DNA of 17,956 nucleotides from an uncultured Clostridia bacterium (GCA_938005345.1 CALLNG010000499.1:1-17956), one strand, 5' to 3'; numbered from the stretch's first letter, positions 1 to 6,359 are shown. Program-made: numbers and translations. The notes: a model not told the origin generated them from the sequence alone.

Positions 1-50
1 GAGTGAGCAATCACCATTGTCCGAATGCGTCCGTCTTGAACAACTTCCAT
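1..50 (-). CDS. Possible 5' end of a divergent gene running off the window edge
   Basis: On the minus strand a frame is open from an ATG at 50-48 to the window edge, reading MEVVQDGRIRTMVIAH. The same frame stays open upstream to a TGA near 110-108, so a GTG or TTG start further up is also possible. I see no Shine-Dalgarno sequence before any of these starts, and only about 36 codons are available, so this may be chance. No family is recognised. If real, it would be transcribed divergently from the cell-wall hydrolase at 288. Confidence 0.22.
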   Translation of the reverse strand, partial: MEVVQDGRIRTMVIAH

Positions 51-143
51 ATATTGCACATGCTGATATATTTTTAATACATTATATACCTTACGCAATT
101 CTACATTTCATCTCAAATATCGACTCCAAAGCCCACAATCCCT

Positions 144-260
144 AAAAATTTTCAGAAAATTCCACGAAATTCACCGAAATGTTCCTGTTGACAAGAAAAG
201 TTAAATTTGTTACAATCACACCGTAACAAATCGTAACAAATTTGTAACAAATCGTAAAAA
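144..260 (+). promoter_or_regulatory. Strong promoter of the cell-wall hydrolase gene, with phased A-tracts and GTAACAAAT repeats
   Basis: The -35 box TTGACA (188-193) and -10 box TACAAT (211-216) are separated by exactly 17 bases. Just upstream, A-tracts recur at about one helical turn (AAAAATTTT at 144-152, then GAAAA at 155, GAAAT at 166 and 176), which suggests intrinsic curvature or an UP-like element. Overlapping the -10 is ATTTGTTAC (205-213), and its reverse complement GTAACAAAT is repeated three times downstream (223-231, 233-241, 244-252). Read on the minus strand, the last two copies give TGTTAC-N5-TGTTAC, which fits the WalR (YycF) box TGTWAH-N5-TGTWAH. WalR controls cell-wall hydrolases in Bacillota, so control by a WalR-like regulator is a reasonable inference. 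The rest of 51-143 shows nothing I can assign. Confidence 0.7.
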
Positions 261-287
261 GAACGAAATCAACAGGAGGTAATTCAA

Positions 288-1274
288 GTGAATAAATTAT
301 GGAAAGCAGCAGGGATCCTGGGAGGTATGCTGGTCGTTACAGCGGGATCAGGAACACTGGTACTTGCCGATGAGACATCCACAGAAGTTACAGATGATAA
401 TTCCGGGAGTTCGGTTCTCGATACGGATGAATGGGCGCAGAAAGCAGCTGCGAATGTAACCGACTATGCCAATATCCGTCAGGAAGGTTCGAAGGAGAGT
501 GAACGTGTAGGGGTACTGCCGAAGGGGGCAGCGGCACAGGTGATAGAACAGCAGGGAGACTGGACGAAGATCACGTCAGGATCTGTAGAAGGATATGTGA
601 AATCAGACCTTCTTGTATTTGGCGAAGAAGCAAAACATCTTTATGAGGAATCCTACGGCAGTCAGGGAACTGTGACAGCAAGTTCTCTCCGGGTACGCAA
701 AGAGCCGTCTATGGATGCCGGTCAGATAGGAAGTATGAAACAGGGAAGCCGGGTAGAGATTCTGGGCCAGGAGGGAGACTGGTATCAGGTGTCATGTGGG
801 GAAGATTCGGCTTATATGTTTGCGGAGTATATTCAGATAGAAGAAACTACAGCACTCAGTGTTGCGGAATATGAGACACAGCAGAAAGAAAAAGAACAGG
901 CTGTGCAGCAGGTCAGCCAGACAGGAGCATCCATGTCTGCATCTGACAGTGAACTGGCGCTTTTGGCAGCAATTATTCAGTGTGAGGCAGGGGGAGAAAG
1001 CCACACAGGAAAAGTTGCCGTAGGAGCGGTTATTATGAACCGGGTAAGAAGCAGTCAGTTTCCGAACAGCATTACAGAAGTTGTCTATCAGAGTGGGCAG
1101 TTTTCTCCGGTAGCCAGCGGAATCCTTTCTTCTGTATTGAGCCAGGGAGCAAGAAGTGATTGTTATCAGGCAGCGCAGGAAGCACTTGCAGGATCCAATC
1201 CGATCGGAAGCGCACTGTATTTTAACAGTGGAAGCGGTCGTGGACAGCAGATTGGAAATCAGCATTTTTATTAA
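288..1274 (+). CDS. Secreted cell-wall hydrolase, two SH3 domains plus SleB-like catalytic domain
   Basis: This 328-residue exported protein probably cleaves peptidoglycan. It begins with a basic N-terminus and a hydrophobic segment (about residues 5-26) with a likely signal peptidase site after VLA (27). Two bacterial SH3 domains follow (about 53-112 and 127-185), which in this family bind the cell wall. A Gln/Ser-rich linker (about 190-220) leads to a C-terminal hydrolase domain of the SleB/CwlJ type (about 224-328) with the hallmark CEAGGES (catalytic Glu probably E233) and VAVGAVIMNRV. SleB is a spore-cortex lytic enzyme, but the SH3-plus-SleB architecture also occurs in vegetative wall hydrolases, so a germination role is not established. 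The start is GTG, chosen because AGGAGGT (274-280) lies seven bases before it. It is a single-gene unit with its own promoter at 188-216. Confidence 0.88.
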   Translation: MNKLWKAAGILGGMLVVTAGSGTLVLADETSTEVTDDNSGSSVLDTDEWAQKAAANVTDYANIRQEGSKESERVGVLPKGAAAQVIEQQGDWTKITSGSVEGYVKSDLLVFGEEAKHLYEESYGSQGTVTASSLRVRKEPSMDAGQIGSMKQGSRVEILGQEGDWYQVSCGEDSAYMFAEYIQIEETTALSVAEYETQQKEKEQAVQQVSQTGASMSASDSELALLAAIIQCEAGGESHTGKVAVGAVIMNRVRSSQFPNSITEVVYQSGQFSPVASGILSSVLSQGARSDCYQAAQEALAGSNPIGSALYFNSGSGRGQQIGNQHFY

Positions 1275-1384
1275 AAACCAGCAGAAGAAAATGCCATCAC
1301 CGAAGGTGGTTTTGAAGGCACTTTGGTTCATAACTGTGAAGGTACTGAACAGTTACTGATTAATTTAAGATAAGAAGGGAAAGC

Positions 1385-1449
1385 ACCCCGTGCACCTGAA
1401 ATGTAAGAACTAATTTAAAAAAATCTTACAATTTCAGAAGGCACGGGGT
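1385..1449 (+). terminator. Long imperfect hairpin, probable terminator of the hydrolase gene
   Basis: The arms 1385-1408 and 1424-1449 pair over about 22 positions with small bulges (ACCCCGTGC with GCACGGGGT, then CTGAAAT with ATTTCAG, then TAAGA with TCTTA) around a 15-base A-rich loop. Downstream bases are T-rich but interrupted, so termination strength is uncertain. The reverse strand also has a T-rich run beyond the stem, so it may work both ways. Elsewhere in 1275-1628 I see only a small TAACTGT/ACAGTTA hairpin (1331-1355) and the candidate promoter at 1456-1484. Confidence 0.6.
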
Positions 1450-1455
1450 ATTTCA

Positions 1456-1484
1456 TTGCGTTTTCAGACAAAATAGTGTATGAT
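1456..1484 (+). promoter_or_regulatory. Candidate promoter for the nfeD-SPFH pair
   Basis: TTGCGT (1456-1461) and TATGAT (1479-1484) are separated by 17 bases, immediately downstream of the 1385-1449 hairpin. It would leave a leader of roughly 140 bases before the NfeD start. The match is moderate, but this is the only well-spaced candidate in the gap. Confidence 0.4.
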
Positions 1485-1628
1485 GGAAGAACCATAGAGA
1501 AAAGCACGCAGCGGATAATCAAAGTTATATTTTTCGACTGCAGGGAATATGCAAGGATATGGAACATGTTTCTGAACAGAGGACAAAGAAGGAACATGCG
1601 TAACATACCGGAGGAAAGGGGGAGGAAC

Positions 1629-2060
1629 ATGGATGCGATTCTATGGCTGGCAGCGGTTGTTGTATTGCTGGTGATTGAAATTGCCACGCTGGGCCTTACA
1701 ACGATCTGGTTTGCCGGGGGTGCACTGATTGCCGGGATAGCAGCGGTAGCCGGTGCCGGAAGAGTAGTACAGTTTGTTTTGTTTCTGATTGTCTCACTGA
1801 TCCTGCTGATTTTTACAAGACCGATTGCCATGCGATACCTGAATACCAATCGAACCCGTACCAATGCGGAAAGCCTGATTGGCAAGGAGGCGGTGGTAAC
1901 ACAGACGATAGAAAATCTGAAGAACCAGGGGCAGGTTATCGTCGGTGGTATCGAATGGACAGCACGGACCGATGATAATGAAAAAATGATTGAAAAAGAT
2001 ACGGTCGTGGAGATCGAACGTATCGAAGGTGTAAAATTGATTGTGAAAAAGAAAGGATAA
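1629..2060 (+). CDS. NfeD-like membrane protein, short form
   Basis: This 143-residue protein has three predicted membrane helices (about 4-24, 26-45, 47-66) followed by a soluble C-terminal domain (about 79-143) with the pattern of the NfeD OB-fold (LIGKEAVVTQTI, G-x-V, W-T-A-R). It lacks the ClpP-like serine protease part found in long NfeD proteins, so it is the short form that usually sits beside an SPFH/stomatin gene and is thought to work with it in membrane microdomains. The next gene is exactly that partner, 12 bases on. I chose the ATG at 1629 because two purine-rich ribosome sites precede it (GGAGG at 1610-1614 and 1621-1625) and because residues added by the upstream in-frame starts at 1476, 1566 and 1596 are polar and unlike the family's N-terminus. 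The start is therefore a judgement; the family call is solid. Confidence 0.85.
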   Translation: MDAILWLAAVVVLLVIEIATLGLTTIWFAGGALIAGIAAVAGAGRVVQFVLFLIVSLILLIFTRPIAMRYLNTNRTRTNAESLIGKEAVVTQTIENLKNQGQVIVGGIEWTARTDDNEKMIEKDTVVEIERIEGVKLIVKKKG

Positions 2061-2072
2061 CAGGTAAGAAAA

Positions 2073-3014
2073 ATGGGTGGACTTATATTTCTGATTTTGA
2101 TTTTAGTGTTAGTGGTTGTCATTGTAACATCCTGTATCAAAGTAGTTCCACAGGCAAGAGCTTATGTCATTGAGCGTCTGGGACTGTATCAGGGAACCTG
2201 GGAGCCGGGATTACATTTTAAGGTTCCGGTGATTGACCGTGTGGCAAAGAGGGTAAATTTAAAAGAACAGGTAGTAGATTTCCCACCGCAGCCGGTAATC
2301 ACAAAAGATAATGTAACGATGAGGATCGATACGGTCGTATTTTACCAGATCACGGATTCCAAATCCTATACTTATAATGTAGAAAATCCAATCATGGCGA
2401 TTGAAAATCTGACAGCGACCACATTGAGAAATATCATCGGTGATATGGAACTGGATGAGACGCTGACTTCCCGTGAAGTGATCAATACCAAGATGCGTGC
2501 GTCTTTAGATGTGGCAACAGACCCATGGGGAATCAAAGTGAACCGTGTGGAATTAAAGAATATCATCCCACCGCAGGCAATTCAGGATGCAATGGAAAAA
2601 CAGATGAAGGCGGAACGCGAACGCCGTGAATCCATTTTGAAGGCAGAGGGTGAAAAGAAATCGGCTATTTTGGTGGCAGAAGGAGAAAAAGAATCCCAGA
2701 TTTTGCGCGCAGAAGCAGAAAAAGAAGCACAAATTAGAAGAGCAGAAGGGGAAGCGGAAGCAATTCGTAATGTACAGCAGGCAACGGCAGACGGTATCCG
2801 GATGCTCAAAGAAGCAGATCCAAGCAATGCCATTTTGGTACTGAAAAGTTACGAAGCGATGCAGGAGGTCGCAAATGGCAAAGCAACCAAATTGATTATT
2901 CCGTCTGAAATGCAGGCTATGGCAGGTATGGCGGCATCTTTAGCGGAAATATGGAAAGATGGCGTAAAAGATACACCAAAACCGTCCCGCAATACAGACG
3001 GCAGCGCGCAGTAA
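2073..3014 (+). CDS. SPFH/Band 7 (stomatin-like, QmcA-type) membrane protein
   Basis: This 313-residue protein has one N-terminal membrane anchor (about 3-21), then an SPFH domain (about 24-190) with the family patterns VVPQARAYVIERLG, GLHFKVPVIDRV and TKDNVTMRIDTVVFYQI. A charged Ala/Glu/Lys-rich coiled coil (about 178-235) carries the repeats KAEGEKKSAIL, VAEGEKESQIL and RAEAEKEAQI, which drive oligomerisation in relatives. Length and layout match stomatin/QmcA proteins, which organise membrane microdomains and can modulate membrane proteases. It follows the NfeD-like gene by 12 bases with a modest ribosome site (AGG at 2062-2064), so the two are almost certainly co-transcribed. The exact cellular target cannot be read from the sequence. 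Confidence 0.9.
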   Translation: MGGLIFLILILVLVVVIVTSCIKVVPQARAYVIERLGLYQGTWEPGLHFKVPVIDRVAKRVNLKEQVVDFPPQPVITKDNVTMRIDTVVFYQITDSKSYTYNVENPIMAIENLTATTLRNIIGDMELDETLTSREVINTKMRASLDVATDPWGIKVNRVELKNIIPPQAIQDAMEKQMKAERERRESILKAEGEKKSAILVAEGEKESQILRAEAEKEAQIRRAEGEAEAIRNVQQATADGIRMLKEADPSNAILVLKSYEAMQEVANGKATKLIIPSEMQAMAGMAASLAEIWKDGVKDTPKPSRNTDGSAQ

Positions 3015-3028
3015 CAATTTATGAGAAT

Positions 3029-3064
3029 AAAGGCAGGTGCGGATTTTCCGCATCTGCCTTTACA
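3029..3064 (+). terminator. Rho-independent terminator of the nfeD-SPFH operon
   Basis: AAAGGCAGGTGCGGA pairs with TCCGCATCTGCCTTT (one G-T pair) around a very short T-rich loop, 15 bases after the SPFH stop codon. The T-tract is short (TTTACATT), partly because the A/T ends of the stem supply it. Confidence 0.8.
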
Positions 3065-3078
3065 TTGTGTAACGGCAA

Positions 3079-3097
3079 CCACCAGTAATGCTGGTGG
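3079..3097 (+). repeat. IS200 left-end hairpin
   Basis: CCACCAG (3079-3085) and CTGGTGG (3091-3097) form a perfect seven-base-pair stem with a five-base loop, about 100 bases before the transposase start. This is the subterminal stem-loop that Y1 transposases of this family recognise as single-stranded DNA. Confidence 0.65.
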
Positions 3098-3131
3098 GAT
3101 AAAAAAGCTTTAGCAATGCATGGAAAAAATA

Positions 3132-3189
3132 TCCTCCATTGATATAATGAAGCAGGTCTAGCCAACCTCTGAAATGAATCAAAGGAGGA
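3132..3189 (+). promoter_or_regulatory. IS200 leader structure that hides the transposase ribosome site
   Basis: TCCTCCATTGAT (3132-3143) is complementary, with one mismatch, to ATCAAAGGAGGA (3178-3189), which contains the transposase Shine-Dalgarno GGAGG. Folding would block ribosome binding at the ATG (3198). Translational repression by leader structure is known for IS200, so this looks like the conserved control element of the family. Confidence 0.6.
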
Positions 3190-3197
3190 ATCAAGTA

Positions 3198-3674
3198 ATG
3201 AAACTTGACACAGAAAGTTTATCACATACGAGGTGGAATTGCAAGTATCACATAGAATTTGCACCGAAATATAGCAGGCAGGTAAATATATAGGGAAATC
3301 AAGAAAGACATAGGAATAATGTTGAAAAAACTATGTGAATATAAGCAAGTAGAAATACTGGAAGCAGAAGCCTGCAAAGACCATATTCAAATGTTAGTAA
3401 GTATACCAACCAAATACAGTGTATCACAAATTATGGGATATCTGAAAGGGAAAAGTTCGTTGATGAAATTTGAGAAATATGCAAATATGAAGTACAAATA
3501 CGGAAATAGACATTTTTGGTGTAGAGGATATTATGTAGATACAGTGGGAAGAAACAAAAAGGAGATAGAACAGTATATACGCAATCAATTACAAGAAGAT
3601 ATATCTTCTGAGCAAATAAGTGTAAAGGAAGACATAGACCCGTTACAGGTGAGCCAGTAGAAGGAAGCAAATAA
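3198..3674 (+). pseudogene. tnpA: IS200-type Y1 (HUH) transposase, broken by two frameshifts and a lost catalytic His
   Basis: The first frame starts with MKLDTESLSHTRWNCKYHIEFAPKY, typical of IS200 TnpA, after GGAGG (3184-3188). It stops at a TAG (3291-3293). The family sequence resumes one frame over at IYREIKKDIGIMLKKL, so an indel lies near 3282-3290. The second frame then runs through the conserved QIMGYLKGKSSLMKF and YGNRHFWCRGYYVDTVGRN to EQYIRNQLQED, which retains the nucleophilic Tyr. Near 3640 another one-base shift ends that frame early (DPLQVSQ), while the alternative frame gives the usual GEPVEGSK and a TAA at 3672-3674. In addition the HUH motif, normally HIHML, reads HIQML, losing the second metal-binding His. 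Three independent lesions indicate long-standing decay, not sequencing error. Confidence 0.88.
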
Positions 3675-3683
3675 AAAAAAACT

Positions 3684-3761
3684 TTAGGGCAAGCTGGTGG
3701 AAGAGTTACGGTTGGCAAACCTTTCAATAAGCCTATAGGATCGGCCAGCATATTGCCCTAA
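3684..3761 (+). repeat. Inverted repeat in the IS200 3' region
   Basis: TTAGGGCAAGCTGG (3684-3697) pairs with CCAGC (3746-3750) and TTGCCCTAA (3753-3761), giving about 14 base pairs with a small bulge around a 48-base loop. It lies just after the transposase remnant and is probably part of the structured 3' end of the element. It is not a terminator by shape. Confidence 0.5.
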
Positions 3762-3778
3762 GGGGGGCAGTGCAAGCC

Positions 3779-3793
3779 ACCGGCACGGCCGGT
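3779..3793 (+). repeat. IS200 right-end hairpin
   Basis: ACCGGC (3779-3784) and GCCGGT (3788-3793) form a compact stem with a three-base loop, followed by TTATGACCTTTTTGG. The outer pairs look worn (CC before the stem against AG after it). Its position about 100 bases after the transposase fits the right-end stem-loop of the family. Confidence 0.55.
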
Positions 3794-3873
3794 AGTTATG
3801 ACCTTTTTGGGGAGCAATATAGGTGTTAGACTGCTATTTTACTTGTTAAAGTAAAAAAAGGATAAAAAATATC

Positions 3874-3902
3874 TTGACAAAAAAGAAAATATGTTCTATA
3901 AT
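3874..3902 (+). promoter_or_regulatory. Perfect-consensus promoter of the aspS::gatC-gatA-gatB operon
   Basis: TTGACA (3874-3879) and TATAAT (3897-3902) match the sigma-A consensus exactly with a 17-base spacer in very A/T-rich sequence. Transcription would start near 3909, just before the T-box stem I. Such a strong constitutive promoter is expected where output is set by attenuation downstream. Confidence 0.9.
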
Positions 3903-3925
3903 AGAAAAAAATGAATTTCCGAAAA

Positions 3926-4226
3926 GACTGTGAACGGAAGAGTAGACTGCAATGGTAGTAGCAGAGAGCCGCTAGTTGGTGGAAAAGCGGCACGGATTTG
4001 CAGAGGAAGAACATCCGGGAGTCGCTGACCCAAAGGAATCAAGTGATTTCGAGTAGGCTCAGCCGCGGTTGGCGCGTTACAGCCAAGGGATATCGCTGTA
4101 GAAATATGGCCGTATCTTGATTGAAAAGTGGGCTTGCAATGGCGCAGCCAATACGGGTGGTACCACGGAAAGAAATAGTATATGAGAAGCTTTTCGTCCC
4201 AATGGAGGGATGAAAGGCTTTTTTTG
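3926..4226 (+). promoter_or_regulatory. T-box riboswitch with overlapping Glu/Asn specifier (GAAC)
   Basis: Stem I closes with GACT (3926-3929) against AGTC (4020-4023) and CGGA (3935-3938) against TCCG (4014-4017). Its distal part carries the usual AGAGAGCC and GTTGGTGGAAA elements. The specifier side reads GGAAGAACATCC, placing AAC (Asn, 4010-4012) directly before the conserved purine A4013, with GAA (Glu, 4009-4011) overlapping it by two bases. The T-box sequence is GGGTGGTACCACGG (4155-4168), with TGGT (4158-4161) to pair with the tRNA acceptor end. The terminator is AAGCTTTTCGTCCC (4187-4200) against GGGATGAAAGGCTT (4207-4220) followed by T5. Uncharged tRNA should favour the antiterminator and so raise expression of the aspS::gatC-gatA-gatB operon. 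An Asn reading is the best single call; dual Asn/Glu reading is possible. Confidence 0.9.
4187..4226 (+). terminator. Regulated terminator of the T-box
   Basis: A 14-base-pair stem (4187-4200 with 4207-4220, including G-T pairs) with a six-base loop is followed by a run of T. It overlaps nothing coding and lies 32 bases before the AspRS start. It is the OFF structure competing with the antiterminator formed around 4155-4168. Confidence 0.85.
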
Positions 4227-4257
4227 TTGCAGTCAGTTCGGATAGGGAGGTTTTTTC

Positions 4258-6345
4258 ATGAAAAAGACACAGTATTGCGGATTGTTTTCCAAAGAACATA
4301 TTGGAACGGTACACACCGTGATGGGGTGGGTACAAAATAAGCGGGACATGGGTGGTGTCATTTTTCTTGACCTACGCGACCGGGAAGGTATTTTGCAGGT
4401 CGTGTGCAATTTGGCTTATTTGCCGCAAGACATGTTTCATGCAGCAGAGCGGGTCAAAATTGAATCGGTGCTGCGCGTGACAGGAAAGCTCTACCACAGG
4501 GAGGAAGAAACCTATAATCCGGCGCTGCAAACGGGTGAAGTAGAATTGCGTGCCGATACCTTGGAAGTATTGTCCGAAGCGGATCCACTACCTTTTGAAA
4601 TAGAGGACCGCGCCGCTGTCAGGGAAGACTTGCGGCTCAAATACCGATTTTTGGATCTGCGCCGTCCTTCCATGTACCACAATCTCAAATTTCGTCACAA
4701 GCTCGTGATGAAGGTAAATGAATATTTGGACCAACATGGTTTTTTGTCCGTGGAGACTCCCATGCTGACAAAATCTACACCAGAAGGCGCTAGAGACTAT
4801 TTGGTTCCAAGCCGTGTGCATCCAGGCACCTTTTATGCGCTGCCGCAATCGCCGCAAATATTTAAGCAGTTGCTGATGGTAGGAGGCGTAGAAAAATATT
4901 ATCAAATCAGCCGCTGCTTCCGTGACGAGGATTTGCGTGCAGATAGGCAGCCGGAGTTTACACAGGTTGACATGGAACTTTCTTTTGTGGGGCAGGAGGA
5001 AATTTTGCAACATTTGGAGGAGTTATTTTGCTATTTAATGAAGGAAATGAAGGGCATGGAGCTGCCGCGTCCTATGCAGCGCATGACCTGGCAGCAGGCC
5101 ATGGATCGTTATGGAAGTGATAAGCCAGATTTACGCTATGACTTACCTATTGTCGATGTAACGGACATTGCAGAAGACTGTGGGTTTACAGTGTTTCAGG
5201 GAGCGACCAAGCGGGGCGGCGTTGTGCGCGCCATCAATGTGAAAGGGAAAGCAGATTTTACCCGTAGTGAAATTGAAATACTGACGCAAAAAGCGTTATC
5301 GCTTGGCGCAAAGGGCATGGCTTGGATTGCTGTAAGGGAAAACGGAGAGCTTTACTCAGTGCTAACAAAATATTTCCAGCAAGAGCAAATGCAGGAACTG
5401 CTGGACCGTTTGGACGGGAAACCAGGCGATTTCATCTTATTTTGTGCGGACAGTTTGCCGGTAGTGCGCCGGACATTAGGTGGACTTCGGGTGGCGCTAG
5501 CTGACATGCTGCATCTTTGTCAGCAAGAAGACTATCGTTTTCTCATTGTGACCGATTTTCCGCAGTTTGAATACTCCGAAGAGGAGGGACGTTTTTTGGC
5601 CATGCACCATCCGTTTACCATGCCCTATGAAGAAGACTTGCCTTATCTGAAAACAGATCCGGCTAGGGTGCGGGCACAGGCATATGATGTGGTGCTAAAT
5701 GGTGTAGAATTGGGCAGCGGCAGCATTCGTATCCATCGCCGCGATGTGCAGGAGCGCATGTTTGAGGCACTGGGATTTTCAAAGGAGGAAATTCAGAAAC
5801 GTTTTGGCTTTTTTGTGGATGCCTTTCGATATGGGACGCCTCCTCATGGCGGATTCGCTTTTGGTTTGGATCGATTTGTCATGCTGCTATGTGGCGCGTC
5901 GTCGCTACGGGATGTGATTGCATTTCCAAAAACAAAAGAGGCAGCTTGTTTGATGACGGGAGCGCCAGACGTAGTGGACCGGGAACAGCTGGAAACACTA
6001 GAACTGTCGCTGGGTACAATTCCAGATGTAGGCGAAACTACAAAAGAACAGTTACACGAGCAGAAAATGCAAATTGACGTTGCGCGGGTCGCACAGCTTG
6101 CCATGTTATCCCTGTCCGAATCGGAGCAACGGGCCATGGAAAAAGAGATGCAGGAAATTGTGGCATTTGCGGATACACTTTCTCAATATGACACGCAGGG
6201 CGTACCGCAGACCGCACATGTACAACCAATGAAGAATGTCTGGCGGGAAGACTGCCTGGAAGAGAGCTTTGACCGGGAGGTACTGCTGAAAAATGTCCCG
6301 GCGCAGCAAGACGGATATATTTTTGTACCAAAAGTCGTAGAGTAA
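4258..6345 (+). CDS. aspS: AspRS-GatC fusion: aspartyl-tRNA synthetase with C-terminal amidotransferase subunit C
   Basis: This 695-residue protein joins two usually separate enzymes. Residues 1 to about 588 are a full bacterial-type class II AspRS: anticodon-binding OB fold (about 1-105), STPEGARDYLVPSR (173-186), motif 2 FRDEDLRADRQPEFTQVD (221-238), GAD insertion (about 290-410) and motif 3 FAFGLDRFVML (533-543). A short linker leads to GatC (about 604-695), with its typical VARVAQLAMLSLSE, AHVQPMKNVWRED and FVPKVVE. The frame is continuous, so the fusion is real in this sequence. It should attach Asp to tRNA(Asp) and, if non-discriminating, to tRNA(Asn), passing Asp-tRNA(Asn) to GatA/GatB. 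Position 31, reported to affect tRNA(Asn) recognition in bacterial AspRS (His non-discriminating, Leu discriminating), is Met here. The start follows AGGGAGG (4244-4250) by seven bases. Confidence 0.93.
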   Translation: MKKTQYCGLFSKEHIGTVHTVMGWVQNKRDMGGVIFLDLRDREGILQVVCNLAYLPQDMFHAAERVKIESVLRVTGKLYHREEETYNPALQTGEVELRADTLEVLSEADPLPFEIEDRAAVREDLRLKYRFLDLRRPSMYHNLKFRHKLVMKVNEYLDQHGFLSVETPMLTKSTPEGARDYLVPSRVHPGTFYALPQSPQIFKQLLMVGGVEKYYQISRCFRDEDLRADRQPEFTQVDMELSFVGQEEILQHLEELFCYLMKEMKGMELPRPMQRMTWQQAMDRYGSDKPDLRYDLPIVDVTDIAEDCGFTVFQGATKRGGVVRAINVKGKADFTRSEIEILTQKALSLGAKGMAWIAVRENGELYSVLTKYFQQEQMQELLDRLDGKPGDFILFCADSLPVVRRTLGGLRVALADMLHLCQQEDYRFLIVTDFPQFEYSEEEGRFLAMHHPFTMPYEEDLPYLKTDPARVRAQAYDVVLNGVELGSGSIRIHRRDVQERMFEALGFSKEEIQKRFGFFVDAFRYGTPPHGGFAFGLDRFVMLLCGASSLRDVIAFPKTKEAACLMTGAPDVVDREQLETLELSLGTIPDVGETTKEQLHEQKMQIDVARVAQLAMLSLSESEQRAMEKEMQEIVAFADTLSQYDTQGVPQTAHVQPMKNVWREDCLEESFDREVLLKNVPAQQDGYIFVPKVVE

Positions 6346-6359
6346 AGGAGGAAGGTACT

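Larger units (their letters stand above)
3071..3820 (+). mobile_element. Degenerate IS200-type (IS200/IS605 family) insertion sequence
   Basis: The element comprises a left-end hairpin (3079-3097), a structured leader, a broken Y1 transposase (3198-3674), a structured 3' region and a right-end hairpin (3779-3793). The group lacks terminal inverted repeats and target duplications, so the boundaries are approximate. No tnpB lies beside it, making it IS200-like rather than IS605-like. It sits between the SPFH terminator and the promoter of the T-box operon, whose -35 box begins only about 50-70 bases after the probable right end. The transposase is dead, so the element could move only if a related enzyme acts on its ends. 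Confidence 0.75.

Noticed and set aside
223..260. GTAACAAAT repeats considered as a CRISPR or origin iteron array
   Set aside because: Units of 9-11 bases with almost no spacer do not fit CRISPR, and no replication gene is nearby; an operator at a promoter is the better reading.
1415..2140. Minus-strand open frame of 241 codons across the NfeD gene
   Set aside because: The plus strand has a clear NfeD protein with a good ribosome site. The minus frame is low-complexity and Ser/Thr/Ile-rich, as expected for a shadow.
3431..3751. Minus-strand open frame of 106 codons over the IS200 transposase
   Set aside because: It is antisense to conserved transposase sequence, has no ribosome site and resembles no family; it is a shadow frame.
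3684..3800. Structured region after the transposase, considered as a guide RNA (omega-RNA type)
   Set aside because: Such RNAs accompany TnpB, and no TnpB is present. The folds fit the ordinary 3' end of an IS200 element.
4588..5013. Minus-strand open frame of 141 codons
   Set aside because: It lies wholly within AspRS coding sequence, and its translation looks like reversed coding sequence rather than a known protein.
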